From Isoetes taiwanensis (taxonomy: Eukaryota > Streptophyta > Lycopodiopsida > Isoetales > Isoetaceae): 64,000 nucleotides of DNA. The DNA is taken from the NCBI GenBank assembly GCA_021234155.1, contig JAJEKV010000008.1, positions 17,536,042 through 17,600,041 on the forward strand, given 5' to 3'. Below are positions 11,871 to 22,094 of the stretch, one piece after another (the stretch's first letter is position 1; each line of letters begins with the position of its first letter). A program made the translations under genes and the position numbers. The notes below the pieces were generated by a model. The model saw only the letters and a program-made list of their open reading frames with translations. It was not told where the DNA came from and did not search any database.

Positions 11871-12036
11871 CATCCTGCCATCCTCATTACCACTGCTAGT
11901 TAATATCATAACTTCAGTCAAGAATTCAGTAATCATGGACAGGTCAGAATCAGAAATATCAATTGTTTGCATCACAAATAGAAGGATCAACATGTTTTGT
12001 TAAAGTTTGAGTGCCAATAATACTGATATAACTTAC

Positions 12037-12784
12037 TTGTTCTGCCATAATATCTACTCCATTGTGTAGTTCTCCCAAAAACTTGCTTATAAAACAACAG
12101 ACCGTTGGCCTGCATGAGTATCCATCCACCTGTATTGGCCTTCTACAGACTTTCTTTACTTCCAGTTGGTTGTCAACGTTTAGATGTTTTTATAGATTCT
12201 TCACAACCCTGCAGAAGCAAACCAACATCCTTAAATATGCAAAAAAATAATCTGTTGGGCAAGTATTAAGATACAACTACAAACCTTTGCACCAGTTGCA
12301 TCCCTGCAAAGAGGCCCATGCTGTCAAAATAGTAGATGCTTGGCTCACATATTTCAGACCTTGCCCCAACACCAGTAATGAGATACATAGTCCAGTGGTG
12401 ACCATGACATGCAGGAATGAACAGGTATTCACATACTTCAAAATCTATATCCGATACGAATCCCACTATTTTTTTACTTCTTCTATTCAAAACTGAGTAG
12501 AAGAATGGATCGAAGAAGTAACAGAGAGTGGACACCTCATGTGCCTCCATAAATTGATTCATGCACCTGCAATTATATGAAAGTCAATGGACTCAAATGA
12601 AGAGCAATTAGCACTTGAGGATCTACCCTATGTAAAGATCGATCAGCTGGTCGTTGTACCAAGAACTAGCTTTGGCTAGAATGCTTGCTTCTGATGTTCC
12701 AATGGTAACAGGTTTTCTGCTTCCATCAAATCCAAAGGAAGCTTTACGAGTGATGACAACCAGCTCAGTGCCATCTTCTTGGAT
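12037..12784 (-). pseudogene. Ulp1-like (peptidase C48) cysteine protease domain, three exons
   Basis: Read on the minus strand. Exon 12627-12784 follows a ggcctacag acceptor and contains the domain-opening motif SWYNDQLIDLYIG. Exon 12285-12566 contains the His motif ACHGHHWTMYLI and the Asp motif IYYFDSMG. Exon 12037-12208 contains QVDGYSC, the expected Gln and nucleophile Cys (codon 12112-12114). GT-AG borders join the exons in frame. C48 enzymes cut SUMO or ubiquitin-like tags, and this fold is often carried by plant DNA transposons. Two oddities: a TAA at 12190-12192 early in the last exon, and Arg in place of the usual Gly after the Cys. The frame then stays open to a gtaagt donor. The gene is probably dead, or the stop is an error. 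The FCP1-like relic lies just upstream on the same strand. Confidence 0.75.
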
Positions 12785-12970
12785 CTGTAGGCCAAAAGCA
12801 AACATGTATTCACAAACAATATCCATAGCACAAAAACTTGAAGACAACAGTACCAAAAAGTCAAAATTTAACAACAAAGTTTTATTCATTGCAATTACTG
12901 TCACATAATCATGTTTTGATCACTTTTTTTTCCTGTATCTATCCAATAGCTTTAAAGCTTTCTGAGACAT

Positions 12971-13435
12971 TTATATGTCGTACACATTATACATTGGGTT
13001 ACTCTCAACATAGCTAGGAACAGTGTTCCCCTTAAGAAGGCCTGTCAGCCAAACTTTTAATGTAGCATTCAACATTTGACCATCAACTGTACTTGGTTCG
13101 AAGGTGTTTGGACAAATGACTGTATCTTTCTCATTGTAGTATGACTTGTACCTGCTGTCGTCAATAAAAGGGGATTCTCAACCCTAAACCTTGGGAATGC
13201 ACTATAAAACCTTACTCAATTCCTTCAAGAAAATGGGCTTATTCTTGATCGACAACCCTGTATTCGTGCATTCATCTTGGTTCCATACAGATAGAAACTT
13301 TGAAGCAAATTCTGATGTGCCACAACTGCAAACTAGATGCATGTTTTGTGATGACATGCTAGACCATAATGCAACCAGGAAGTTATCGAGGCACCAAGAT
13401 ATAAACCCTCTAAATCCCGGGCTTAAAATGATAGT
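12971..13435 (-). pseudogene. FCP1/NLI-interacting-factor-like HAD phosphatase domain relic
   Basis: A single minus-strand frame from 13435 down to a TAA at 12971-12973 reads GFRGFISWCLDNFLVALWSS, then KNKPIFLKELSKV, then SPFIDDSRYKSYYNEKDTV and VWLTGLLKGN. These are the blocks of the plant FCP1-homology (NIF) phosphatase domain: the WSS block, the KPLFLKEL block and the DDSxYK block with its conserved acidic pair. Three stops interrupt the linker (13202-13204, 13184-13186, 13178-13180). At the upstream end the YHFK that should precede PGFRGF is in another frame. The catalytic DxDx(T/V) motif was not found upstream. Such enzymes dephosphorylate the RNA polymerase II C-terminal domain or similar substrates. 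This copy is a relic. Confidence 0.7.
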
Positions 13436-13599
13436 CTTCTACTTGTTCAGCTGCCGCAAGTCAACATCAGGTTCCTTGACTGATGGTGTGAGCTAATTCT
13501 TATCATACAACCTACCAACAACACTGTTGAAGTAAAAAATAATGAGAAATTCTGTTGATCTTGTACTATTGAAACAATTACAAAAATTGACTGCCTGTA

Positions 13600-14019
13600 C
13601 TCACAAACATCAACCTGATGCTTTCTGCTCTCTAATTTCATCAGCTTTGTTCTTTTCCTTCCTATCTTCTCCCACCTTTTCACTCACTGTCTGATCTTAA
13701 GATTCTGCAACTACTGTGTTACTCTTGGTAGCAACTGCACTTGCTTGAAAGCACCCAATATTACTTGACCAAAAAAATGTGACGACAAGATTTATAAGCT
13801 AATATTCTTACCTGCCACTGAGGAATCCTGATCTGGTTCATTATTCTCTCTCATATTGCAGCATTCTACTCGTACAGCTGTATGAAACATATATATAATT
13901 TAGACATCATTGTCAAACAATATTAATCATGGATCAAAATAGTATCACCTTTAGATACATGATCATAAGTTGGTGTCTTCTGCTTCACATCTATTTCTGT
14001 TGCTTCTGAGTCAACTGCA
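13600..14019 (-). pseudogene. Possible upstream exons of the FCP1/Ulp1-region gene
   Basis: On the minus strand, about 13948-14017 reads AVDSEATEIDVKQKTPTYDH and then VSK before a GTGATA donor. A second stretch near 13620-13690 reads EKVGEDRKEKNKADEIREQK. Both have the acidic, Lys-rich look of disordered coding sequence and GT donor-like ends. The first is cut by the terminal inverted repeat of the 13.9-kb element at 14020. No domain is recognisable, so these are weakly supported exons. Confidence 0.3.
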
Positions 14020-14051
14020 CATTAGGGCGGATTTGGGGTCTGAAAATGGCC
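14020..14051 (+). repeat. Left terminal inverted repeat of the 13.9-kb element
   Basis: Thirty-two bases beginning CATTAGGGCGGATTTGGGGT, exactly complementary to 27877-27908. Confidence 0.85.
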
Positions 14052-14662
14052 TCCTATCAGCCATTCCACGTCATATTTCCGCTCCCTTTTTCCCATGCCA
14101 CCTAGGATACCAAACTCTCATAATTACAGATTTGCTTGGAATATTCTTCCGGAATAAGGGGGATTGCACATTCATGGCGCCATATGTATTTAATTCTGTT
14201 GGTTGTCAGACGGACTGATGCAACACGTGGCGCTTCTAAAATGCCACTTGCATTATAGCATACCGGGTACTCATGACGGTGTCTCTTGGTAAGCGTCTTG
14301 GCGTCCACAGCCTTCTACATTTCAAAAAGTTGAATGTGTAGGTTGAAGCTTTGTATCGATCAGACTTTCATTTCGAGGGCCAAGGGGTCGCTTTAACCGA
14401 TCTTCACTTCATCCTAATACAAGGCTTCCCCCCCTACAATTCCAAATTTGAATTTGCTTAATGTATAAAAGCATGGATTGTAGGAGAATGGACTTTTCGA
14501 TTTCCATATGCACGCTGCAAATTTCAAAACGAAGTTAGTACGGACGTTCGGCTCACCACGGCCAATTGTGTTGGGGCATAAAAATACCACACCTTTGATT
14601 TCGCGTCGCGCGATCTACACAATATGGAAGTTGCTTGTTGTCAAATTAAACTTAAACACAAG
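14041..14662 (+). repeat. Subterminal repeat, copy 1
   Basis: From tgaaaatggcctcctatcag onward this block recurs at about 15989-16600 with many small differences. It contains a TATA-like tgtataaaagcatgg (about 14462) and a single cgcgtcgcgcgatc site (about 14600) related to the inverted-repeat family further right. The two copies are offset by about 1.95 kb. The phrase caaattaaa(c/a)(t/c)taaacacaagt follows copy 1 but precedes copy 2, consistent with a tandem duplication of the element's left end. Confidence 0.75.
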
Positions 14663-14820
14663 TGAGGTCGGCACTTACGTGGTTTTCTCGAGGAGGGTTT
14701 GGAGTGTTTTTTTAAATCCCAATTATCGACATAGTGTGGCGTAGCATCTTGGTATTAAATAGTATGTTAAATTGAATTATATAATTGTTCATTTTCTGGT
14801 TAAACTCAAATCATATAGGT

Positions 14821-14927
14821 TTAGGAATAAGGTTAAAAAGGAAGATATTGGCTATTTAGGAATAAGGTTAAAAAGGAAGATATTGGATATTTAGGTATAA
14901 GGTTAAAAAAGGAAGATATTAGATATG
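14821..14927. repeat. 35-bp tandem repeat, three copies
   Basis: Units begin with ttaggaataaggttaaaaag at 14821 and 14856, and with ttaggtataaggttaaaaaa at 14891. The copies differ by one to four bases. Confidence 0.85.
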
Positions 14928-15116
14928 GCTCAAATTTCGAGATATGCACATAATGGCATGTAATGATGGTTGATAGGACTGAATACCTAATCATTCCTAC
15001 GATTTTCACGCCTAATCCAGCCTATATCTATTCCAGCCTAGATTACATGCCCATTCTCCCCCAATCTCAGCCCAATCTTTGCTAGATCCTCCGCCCAATT
15101 TCTCTAGTCCATCGCC

Positions 15117-15537
15117 ATGAAGAGATCAAATACGGAAGAGCGGGAGGTGTCCTCCAAGAGGCCTATTACGGCCGGAAGAGGTGTTCCCTCCATGATTCCC
15201 TCCGCTGCCACGGTTCTTGCTCAATGCCTCGATTCCTCTCGATTCCTCCGATTCCTTTGACGAGGAATCGAGAATGAGGAATCGAGGAAATTTCGAGCAG
15301 GAGTTCATCATGTGTTCTTGAAGGGTTGGATAGGAGATTCTTCAGAAAATGAGTATTCACCGGCGGAGAAGAAGCCCAAGATGATGAAGAAGATGAAGAA
15401 GTTGAAGACGAATCTGCTGACTTCGAGGAGCTCATGGCGTTAGTTCATGGTACATGCATGTTTTCTTTCTTTTCTTAAGCATTCAACTAACGGTTATTTC
15501 TTATTTTTTTTTGCAGATGATGAAGCAGATGAATGAA
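15117..15537 (+). pseudogene. Small spliced gene with acidic C-terminus, degenerate
   Basis: An ATG at 15117 opens MKRSNTEEREVSSKRPIT, which runs about 47 codons to a stop. A second frame then reads RSSSCVLEGLDRRFFRK, a TGA, VFTGGEEAQDDEEDEE, and on to FEELMALVH. That frame enters a GT-AG intron (15452-15516, ending ttttttttgcag) and finishes DDEADE-stop at 15537. A Lys-rich head and a highly acidic tail are typical of a small nuclear or DNA-binding accessory protein. At least one frameshift and one stop break it. It lies between the two subterminal repeats of the 13.9-kb element and is probably one of that element's own genes. No family recognised. Confidence 0.4.
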
Positions 15538-15542
15538 ATTTG

Positions 15543-15988
15543 TTAGGGCAGAGCACCTCTTATTTTTTTTTCCTTGTTCTTAGTCGAGCTTGCCTCCAGC
15601 TTCTTACCATATGCCTGCAAGCCTCCGAGCTTTTTTGTTGTGAATAGTTGAAGCCTCCGGGCATTTAAATTTACAAAATGATGTAATTTTGAATGTAAAA
15701 AGTTTTTGCTTCTAATTCCATTTGAATACCTAACTTTTTTTTTACTGTCATGTGTTACCACTCTTAAGTACATAAGTCATCATCCCTTTTCAAAGAGCAT
15801 ATTATTTTTCAAGGATCACACCAAGCGAATAGTACATATGCAACAAAAATAGAACACACTAAATTAGCATCGTGGTGATCCACTTTCTTATTTGTTGTCA
15901 AATTAAAACTAAACACAAGTCCCTCGTCAATAGTCTCCCATTTGCATATAAAATATCTATCATTCCAAGTTATATTATGTTTTATGAA
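15543..15988. other. Gap between small gene and second subterminal repeat
   Basis: AT-rich. It contains the phrase caaattaaaactaaacacaagt (about 15899-15920), matching the end of subterminal copy 1. No ORF supported. Confidence 0.4.
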
Positions 15989-16600
15989 CTAAAATGGCCT
16001 CCTATCAGCCATTCCACGTCATATTTCCGCCCCTTTTTTCCGTCAGTTTGCTTGGAATATTCTCCTAATAAGGGAATCGCATATCTATGGCCATATGTAT
16101 TTAATTCTCTTGTTGTCGACAGATTGACGCAACACGTGATTTCTAAAAGCCACTTGCATTATAGCATACCGGCAACTCATGATCGGTGTCTCTTGGTTTG
16201 TCGATACCAATCATGCATCACCGATTCTTGTCTTGCCCTATTTTCATTTAGAGTCCATTCCCGCCTTCTACATTTCAAAATTTGAATGTGTAAGTTGAAG
16301 CTTTGTATTAGACTTTTCGTTTTATTTTTGCGATTAAGCCTTAAAAGTTCGTGAACTCGGGATCTTTACTTCATCCCAATACAGGGCTTCCCGCCCCTAC
16401 AATTCGAATTTTGAATTTGCTTTTGTATAAAAGCATGGATTATAGGAGAATGGACTTTTCCATATGCACGTTGCAAATTTCAAAACGAGGTTAGTACCTG
16501 ACTTGAGCCTCAAAACGAAGCTTAATTGTCTTTGGGGCATACAAATTGTACACATTCATTTCGCCCGTGCGATCCATCCACGCTATGGAAGCTCCAAATG
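15989..16600 (+). repeat. Subterminal repeat, copy 2
   Basis: Matches 14041-14662 in order: aaaatggcctcctatcagcc, the tatgtatttaattct phrase, the gcatta(t)agcataccgg phrase, gaatttgcttttgtataaaagcatgg and aatttcaaaacgaggttagta. Differences include several losses of one or two bases next to CpG (for example atggccatatg for catggcgccatatg), so the copies diverged by small indels as well as substitutions. Confidence 0.75.
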
Positions 16601-16989
16601 ATGTGTGGATAAGGATCCAATCCGGCTCGTGAATATGCTCCAGTCTTCAATCGCAAAAAAGAGGTCTAAAAATAAGAACTTAGACCTCGACATGTTGCGC
16701 TTGCGTGCTCAAAAAGTATCGACATCCGGGCGGATGGCGGTTTATATCCATTGGATCCGTTGAGGGCGAGAAACCGCCATTTCGGGGACGTTTCAAGTTT
16801 AGTCCGATTTTGTGGTGACGGTAACTCGGCCTCTTGGGATATTGTGAGATTGAAAGAGGATGAAGGCATTCGAATCGAATCTGATACGCCCTTGAGATGA
16901 GCCGCTCGATTGTCACAAGAGAATTATAACTTAAACCAAAGAGCTTTTTTTCTCTCGCTTCATTACTCCAATCGTGATGAAGGAAAGGA

Positions 16990-18166
16990 ATGACGGCTTG
17001 GGAGGGAAACTTCTTTGAGATAATGGTGGAGAAGTCCAAATTGGTGATAGGGCAGCAAGAAGAAAAGATCCAAGAGCTCGAAAGAGCAAACTTTGGGCTT
17101 CAATGTAGGTTAAAGAATTTGAAGAAAACACCCCTTGGCTTTAAGCGAAAGGGAAGAAGCATTATCGACCGATAGAGGAACCGGGTTTGGATCAGGTGCA
17201 TTCGTGACGCAGGGTCACGCCACAAGGTCCGCTTTTACAACACTAGCAAAGGCCGCTTAAGATCCGGGAAACTAGAAGCAATCTTGGTTACGTGGAAGAA
17301 CCTAGCGACGAACAGGGAGATAGTGGACATGATTTGTCAGCCCTACAACTCTCCTCTCAAGAAGATGGTATTGGAAATGGTACTAGGGGAGATCTACAAG
17401 AAGTTAGAAGCGACAGATGTACGATTTGTTTTGTGATGATGTAGGCATCGGTAGGGGCTTGGTTACCGTTCTCTATTCAAGCCATTCCACGGCGTTGAAA
17501 AGAATGGGCACAAAAAGTATTCGCTCCACGTCCACAAATTGTCGAGAATACAAGGGTTACTAGGACAAAGATGGTGTATGCCATATTAGGAGAGATGCAC
17601 CACGTTGAATGTGCTGGTCCTGCCATAGCCATAAAAGATAAGAATGGCAAGGATTGTTGTGATATAGTTGGAATGAATGAACGCAATAATCTTTGGGTTG
17701 ACCTGGTTACTCTCTTACAATTCCTTGTCAAATATTATGACTTAACAGATTAAAAACTAATGGTGAGATTGAAGTTTGCATAAAATTGGATGAAATGGAA
17801 CCCACCAAGTTTGAGAAGTATGAGAGGGTATCCGTTGTCATCATGAATAGAGCAATTGAGAATGCAATTGCACATGCTAAATCAAAGAGCAACAAGAATA
17901 ACAAAAAAGATGTAGAGGTGACGGACGAGGAGAAGAAGCGTGCGGAAAAATGGTTCTCATGTCAATCTGAAGATGACACCTGGTGGTTAGGTCTCTTTAA
18001 AGTTCAGAAAGAAACCCACGAGGTTTTGAAATGGGTGTTCAATCAAACTGACATCCCGAGTCTAATATCTAGATTCGAGGGAGGGGAAAAATTGCAAGTA
18101 GATCACTATGGATCTTACAAAGTAATTTTTCACTTGGCGTCTGATTTAAAAACTGAGAAAGCAATG
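16990..18166 (+). pseudogene. Transposase-like gene, 5' part (interrupted by MITE)
   Basis: Plus-strand coding relic of the 13.9-kb element. It opens with a coiled-coil stretch (QQEEKIQELERANFGLQCRL, about 17055), continues in scattered frames (YNSPLKKMVLEMVLGEIYKK, about 17340-17405; the 60-codon ORF at 17571-17753 containing HHVECAGPAIAIKD), and then a long frame at 17786-18166. That frame has TDEEKKRAEKWFSCQSEDDT and FNQTDIPSLISRFEGGEKLQ and ends exactly where the MITE begins. Several frameshifts and stops break it. The protein is not a family I can name. Together with the part after the MITE it has the size and motif layout of a transposase. Confidence 0.5.
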
Positions 18167-18493
18167 TACGGGTGAAAGCATGCTAGGGTGTACCATCTAA
18201 AGTTCTTTTTAGGGAGTGCGAAACTACCCAAAAAAGTACCCAGCACTGGGTACTGGGAACTTCCATAAATGCCTCATAAACAATATGTTTAAGAGTTGGT
18301 TCATTAATTTTAGTCTCTAATAGTATTGGTATCCTCTAATACTATAGATTGACATGTTATTGACCTTCAATTCAAAAGTTTTGGATTGATTTTAATGGGA
18401 AGAAAAAACAGAAAGTACCAGTTTTAAAAGTACCCAGTGAAGGTACTTTTGAGGGTTCCAAAAGTGGTACACCGTAGCATGCTTTCACCCGTA
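18167..18493. mobile_element. 323-bp MITE with TA target duplication
   Basis: The element 18169-18491 begins CGGGTGAAAGCATGCTA and ends with the complement. The inverted similarity continues to ggtgtacca / tggtacacc. TA lies on both sides (18167-18168 and 18492-18493), as for Tc1/mariner-type elements. The interior holds a second inverted pair (agtacccag..ctgggtact near 18234, related to agtacccag at 18429) and no ORF. Removing it and one TA restores an open reading frame in the surrounding transposase-like gene, which confirms the borders. Confidence 0.9.
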
Positions 18494-19345
18494 CAACATA
18501 AGTGGAGGAGGACAAGGAACATGCAAAAGTTGTCTGTACTGCAATCATGCAAGGAAGTCAAGTACTGGGAAGACTGTTTCAACCTTGTCCCTTAACCAAG
18601 CAAATGCTCCTAATAGAGGAGAAGAAGATCCCAAGTTCCATGGCATTTTCCCCATTCCATTAGAGAGGGTTCATATCTGCACTTTGCACGGCTTTGTGAG
18701 AATCATCGACAAGATGATATTTTTGAGCTGCAGATTCGTGTGGAACATTTCAGACAAGAAGAGAAGAGAGGAAGGAATTCGTAGAGTTGAACATGTTCTA
18801 TCAGAAGCAGGCTTGCATGGTGGCAATGTAAGATTAGAGCTCGATGAGAAAGGCGGGAAGAACAAGTGTGCCTCGTAAGGTGTCAATTGGAGGGATGAAA
18901 GCTTCGGCGCTTCATAAAGAATCATAGAGAGGCTCGAGCGGAAACCGGATGGGAGAAAAGGTCTATGAATTTGGAAAATTGCTGGTTGATGCGGAGCAGG
19001 ACCCGCCTGATGCATGGCGTTCGTTTCGGCATTAAGGAAAAAAAGCATGGGATGCATTGTCCGAATTGTTCCCATACATTGAGAGAATGGACCTCACAAG
19101 AGAAGATGCGAGAAATGTTCGTGCAAGCGAATAACAAATTTATTAAAGCTTTCATAGACGCATGGGGAGAGTGAAGTCACGCACTACTTGCACATCTTTT
19201 GGGCTCATGCACCTTGGTTTTTAGGAAGTATGGAAGCCTAGCAATGTGGGGAGTGCACAAGGCATGGAGAAGTCGCATAAACAAGCTAAAATAGCCTTTC
19301 ATCGTAACACTCAAAGAGGGGTGGAAATGTGGGAACCAACCCTCT
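18492..19345 (+). pseudogene. Transposase-like gene, 3' part
   Basis: Resumes in frame after the MITE with a Cys-rich motif GTCKSCLYCNHARKSS (possible zinc site). It then reads VHICTLHGFVRIIDKMIFL and ends in a TAA near 18876. Beyond that, in scattered frames with stops, come AWDALSELFPYIERMDLTRE (about 19042) and QGMEKSHKQAKIAFHRN followed by TQRG (about 19262-19320). The order Cys motif, LHGxxRxxDK, then QGMEKxHKxAK resembles a group of uncharacterised transposase-like proteins I recall from invertebrate genomes, but I cannot name it. It is broken by at least four stops and is not functional as read. Confidence 0.5.
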
Positions 19346-19636
19346 AAGACAGATGACCAGTGGTTTTATAGAAGGGCGATGGCTAAATCACGACAAGAAG
19401 GTCGCTTTAAGAAGCAACCCGTAAGTCGTAAACACCATTGGCATAATCTTTGAAGAGAAAACGAAAGTTGCTTGGCAAAATTCTAGGGCCCCACTAGCAT
19501 CGCAGAACATTGGAGATCTAAGAGACAAAGAATCGGTAAAAGTATACTTGTAATGTGTAGCATGTTCACCGCGACCTTGAAGTACTTTGCCTCCAACCTT
19601 GTTTGCACAACCAGAACCCGGCGTGTGATCTTATTT

Positions 19637-19704
19637 GTATCATACGGCAGCGAGCAAAGGGAGTTCGCTATTGCTTGCATTTATGTGGCTTCGCGTCGTG
19701 TGAA
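19637..19704. repeat. GATCACACGAC-type inverted repeat, site a
   Basis: Arms atcatacggcagcgagc (19637) and cttcgcgtcgtgtga (to 19703). It lies at the point where plus-strand and minus-strand genes of the 13.9-kb element converge, 3' of small gene D. The arms are more diverged than in sites c, h and i. Confidence 0.55.
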
Positions 19705-19739
19705 GCTTTACAAGATAATAATAAAAAGGGTTACTTTTG

Positions 19740-20254
19740 ATTAAAGTTGTGAAAGATGTTACATTGAAAAACAAAATACAACGACTCATTGTTGCTCCAG
19801 GTCGCGAGCTCTTCTTCATTATCTTCATCATCATCATCAGCTCGGTCCCCTCGTCTTCGTCTTCATCTCTTCCCCTCAAGCGAGCAATCACCCTATCCAA
19901 ACGTTCCTCCAACCATCCACCATCTCTTTGTACATGTCCCGCTCCCTGTCCCAATAGCACAACGTGTTCTTACGCCTGAATTAGCATCCTCGTTGCGTCA
20001 TAACCACCTCGCGGTTGTTTGGGGCATGTCATCTGTCGACCTTCTATTCAACCGCCTGATTTGCCTCTCCCCGGCTCTGAAGCATGAGAAGGTTGAATTC
20101 ATTCTCTTCTTCTTTCTGCTGAATTGTAGGCGTTTTCCTTTTAGAAGATCATCTTGCTCCTTCAACCTCTTCATTAGAACACCCAACACTATGTCGGAAG
20201 GAGTTCTATCCTCTTCGCGTTTCCATTATCGGCGGTTGAGGATGTGGAGGCCAT
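19740..20254 (-). pseudogene. Small coiled-coil gene D of the MAS family, degenerate
   Basis: The minus-strand ATG at 20254 opens MASTSSTADNGN. After a frameshift it reads TPSDIVLGVLMKRLKEQDDL and a Lys-rich stretch, then, nearer the end, LEERLDRVIARLRGRDEDED, an acidic tail. The core VLMKRLKEQDD matches VVMKRFKExHD in genes A and B. A TATA-like box (tttatac, 20341-20347 on the plus strand) stands 87 bp upstream of the ATG, and an inverted repeat (site a) lies beyond the 3' end. Function unknown. The predicted product is a short charged helical protein. Confidence 0.45.
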
Positions 20255-20483
20255 AGATGACAAATGGGAGGGACGTTAAGATTATAGAAGTGAGGAGCAA
20301 AGACTCTAACCGTGGGAAGGAGCACATGCAAGGACCTCAATTTATACATATTAGCGGCTTGAACATATTAAACACACTCTACAGCCGCCGCGATCGTGTC
20401 GAGGGATTCGGTTTGTCCGCTAGAACACATTAATGGTAACGGTCATTTGAACACATTAATAACTATTCTAACTACAATCGTAT

Positions 20484-20547
20484 ATCACACCACGCTGAAA
20501 TCGCACCGAAGCTTTAAAACCCTATGAAGGGTTTAAGCCCGTGTGAT
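20484..20547. repeat. GATCACACGAC-type inverted repeat, site b
   Basis: Outer arms atcacacc / cgtgtgat, with an inner hairpin gctttaaaaccct / agggtttaagc. It lies 3' of small gene C and about 140 bp upstream of the TATA box of gene D. Confidence 0.6.
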
Positions 20548-20798
20548 CCGTCTTTGTCATTCTCTCTACCGGGATATTGAAAATTAAAATAGGAAACGTA
20601 ATATTCGGTACATTTTTTCAAAAAAACTTTTCCCATTGAAAGATAAAACCAATTACAAACATTAAAAAAGCGGGCCCCTCTAGGAGGAGCCCGATGCCTA
20701 TGATCGCCCGGGCAAGCTCTTCACGGAGGCGGTGATAATTTTTTCTGCTCCTCCAACATGATTGCACGCCCATAACCACGTTCTCATATTCCGCAACC

Positions 20799-21116
20799 TT
20801 ATCTTCCCCTCCATCGAAGTTGAGCTCGGGCAGCCTCTCCCGCTTCGATTGCGGCCCTAAGCCTCTCTTGGAGGTTATATCTCGTGGCGCGCAATTCGCG
20901 GTCTAAGGCAGCCCGCTGATTGTCGCGCACTAAAATCACCTCCACCACAGAGAAGGCGGCCTTTTCCTCTGCCCAACCCGGCTTAGCGGCGTCTTCATCA
21001 TTCTTTTCTTTTAGAAGGCGGATCCGTTCCTCCGCTTCCGCCCGAATGTTCTCAATTTCCTTGACCAAAACTTGAGACAAGATCTCTAAGCAGGGATGGA
21101 ACGGAGCTGAGGCCAT
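20799..21116 (-). CDS. Small coiled-coil gene C of the MAS family
   Basis: Intact 105-codon ORF from ATG at 21116 to a stop at 20799. Nearly all of it is predicted amphipathic helix: EILSQVLVKEIENIRAEAEE, then RIRLLKEKNDEDAAK and RDNQRAALDRELRATRY, with heptad-like Leu, Ile and Val. It is a short cytosolic or nuclear coiled-coil protein. The start matches genes A, B and D (MAS plus Ser/Pro-rich head). A TATA box (tttatata, 21203-21210 on the plus strand) lies 87 bp upstream, and inverted repeat site b follows its 3' end by about 250 bp. It is the best preserved member of the small-gene array in the 13.9-kb element. No known family recognised. Confidence 0.55.
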   Translation of the reverse strand: MASAPFHPCLEILSQVLVKEIENIRAEAEERIRLLKEKNDEDAAKPGWAEEKAAFSVVEVILVRDNQRAALDRELRATRYNLQERLRAAIEAGEAARAQLRWRGR

Positions 21117-21202
21117 TGAAAGTGATGGGAGAACAGGAGTGATGGTGAGGGCGGATGTGTAGAACGAAGATGGCGGATAGGAGAAGACAAAGGCCTCCGG
21201 CG

Positions 21203-21210
21203 TTTATATA
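21203..21210 (-). promoter_or_regulatory. TATA box of small gene C
   Basis: TATATAAA on the minus strand, 87 bp before the ATG at 21116. Equivalent boxes stand 84, 102 and 87 bp before the ATGs of genes A, B and D. Confidence 0.55.
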
Positions 21211-21583
21211 GAAACTAGAGATACGTTGGAATCTACGGTTCGCGATACCGATAAAGTTGTGTAATAATCCTACGAGGCGAAATTATAGCATGCAATTAGG
21301 GCAGCGGTAGCCTATGTTAAGCATCATGGGATCCGTCATATCCCTAGCCGTCATTGTATGCGAGGCCGCATAAAAAAACGATGTTATTGTGGCGGCGCAT
21401 GCCCACGTCCTTGGCATGGCGTTGTCATCCACAAGCCATTATGTGAATAGACGTTGTCATCCACATGCAAATTCGCATTTACACCCAAGTTATATCACAT
21501 AATCTAGCTAGATATTTGTGTTACATACACTTTTCCATTAATAAATTATGAATTTATACATACAACGAGGTGTACGTTGTGGA

Positions 21584-21650
21584 GATCATACGACGCGAAA
21601 TCCATTGATTGCTACCTAATTGCAAGAATGGCATTTCGCGTCGTGTGATC
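21584..21650. repeat. GATCACACGAC-type inverted repeat, site c
   Basis: Left arm GATCATACGACGCGAAAT (21584-21601). The right arm (21633-21650) is its reverse complement at 17 of 18 positions. The 31-bp loop is shared almost exactly with site e, so sites c and e were duplicated along with genes B and A. Confidence 0.85.
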
Positions 21651-21735
21651 TTTTAATAAAACAAAACAAGAGAACAGATAGAAGCAAGAAATAGAGCAAA
21701 TTTTTCTTTGAAACAAAAAAATATATATACAATGG

Positions 21736-22094
21736 CTACGGATCTTCATGATCCCAGAGTTGAAAGCCGTAAAAAGCTGCGTTCTCATCCTCCATGCTTC
21801 GAAGCTTCTTCTCCATATCTTCTAGCGCTGCGAAATATTGTGTGCGCTTAAATCGCCTCGACCCTACGGCTATTGGCCTCTCGGTACCTGGTTAATGTTG
21901 CTGCGAGCTCAAGGTCTCGCTCATGCAGCCAGCCCTAGTGAATTCTAACCTGTCCACCGCCTCCATCTTCTCGGCGGCACGAGGCGGTTGTTTTAAATCG
22001 TGAACCTCCTTGAATCTCTTCATCACCACAAGAAAGGGTGATGTCCGCGAGCGATTCTGGGGCGCGGCTAACTGGAGGAGGATGAAGATGCCAT
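21736..22094 (-). pseudogene. Small coiled-coil gene B of the MAS family, frameshifted
   Basis: The ATG at 22094 reads MASSSSSS and hits a TAG. The other frame reads VVMKRFKEVHDLKQPP and, near the end, YFAALEDMEKKLRSMEDEN, finishing WDHEDP-stop at 21736-21738. Gene A has the same MASSSSS start, VVMKRFKE block and DHEDP end, so the two are tandem duplicates. TATA box (tatttata) at 22196-22203, 102 bp upstream. Site d stands just beyond the TATA box and site c beyond the 3' end. Function unknown. The helical, charged composition suggests a coiled coil. Confidence 0.5.

Noticed and set aside
14000-14030. A clear target-site duplication for the 13.9-kb element
   Set aside because: Only a 7-of-9 match offset from the terminal repeats was found, which is not good enough to assert.
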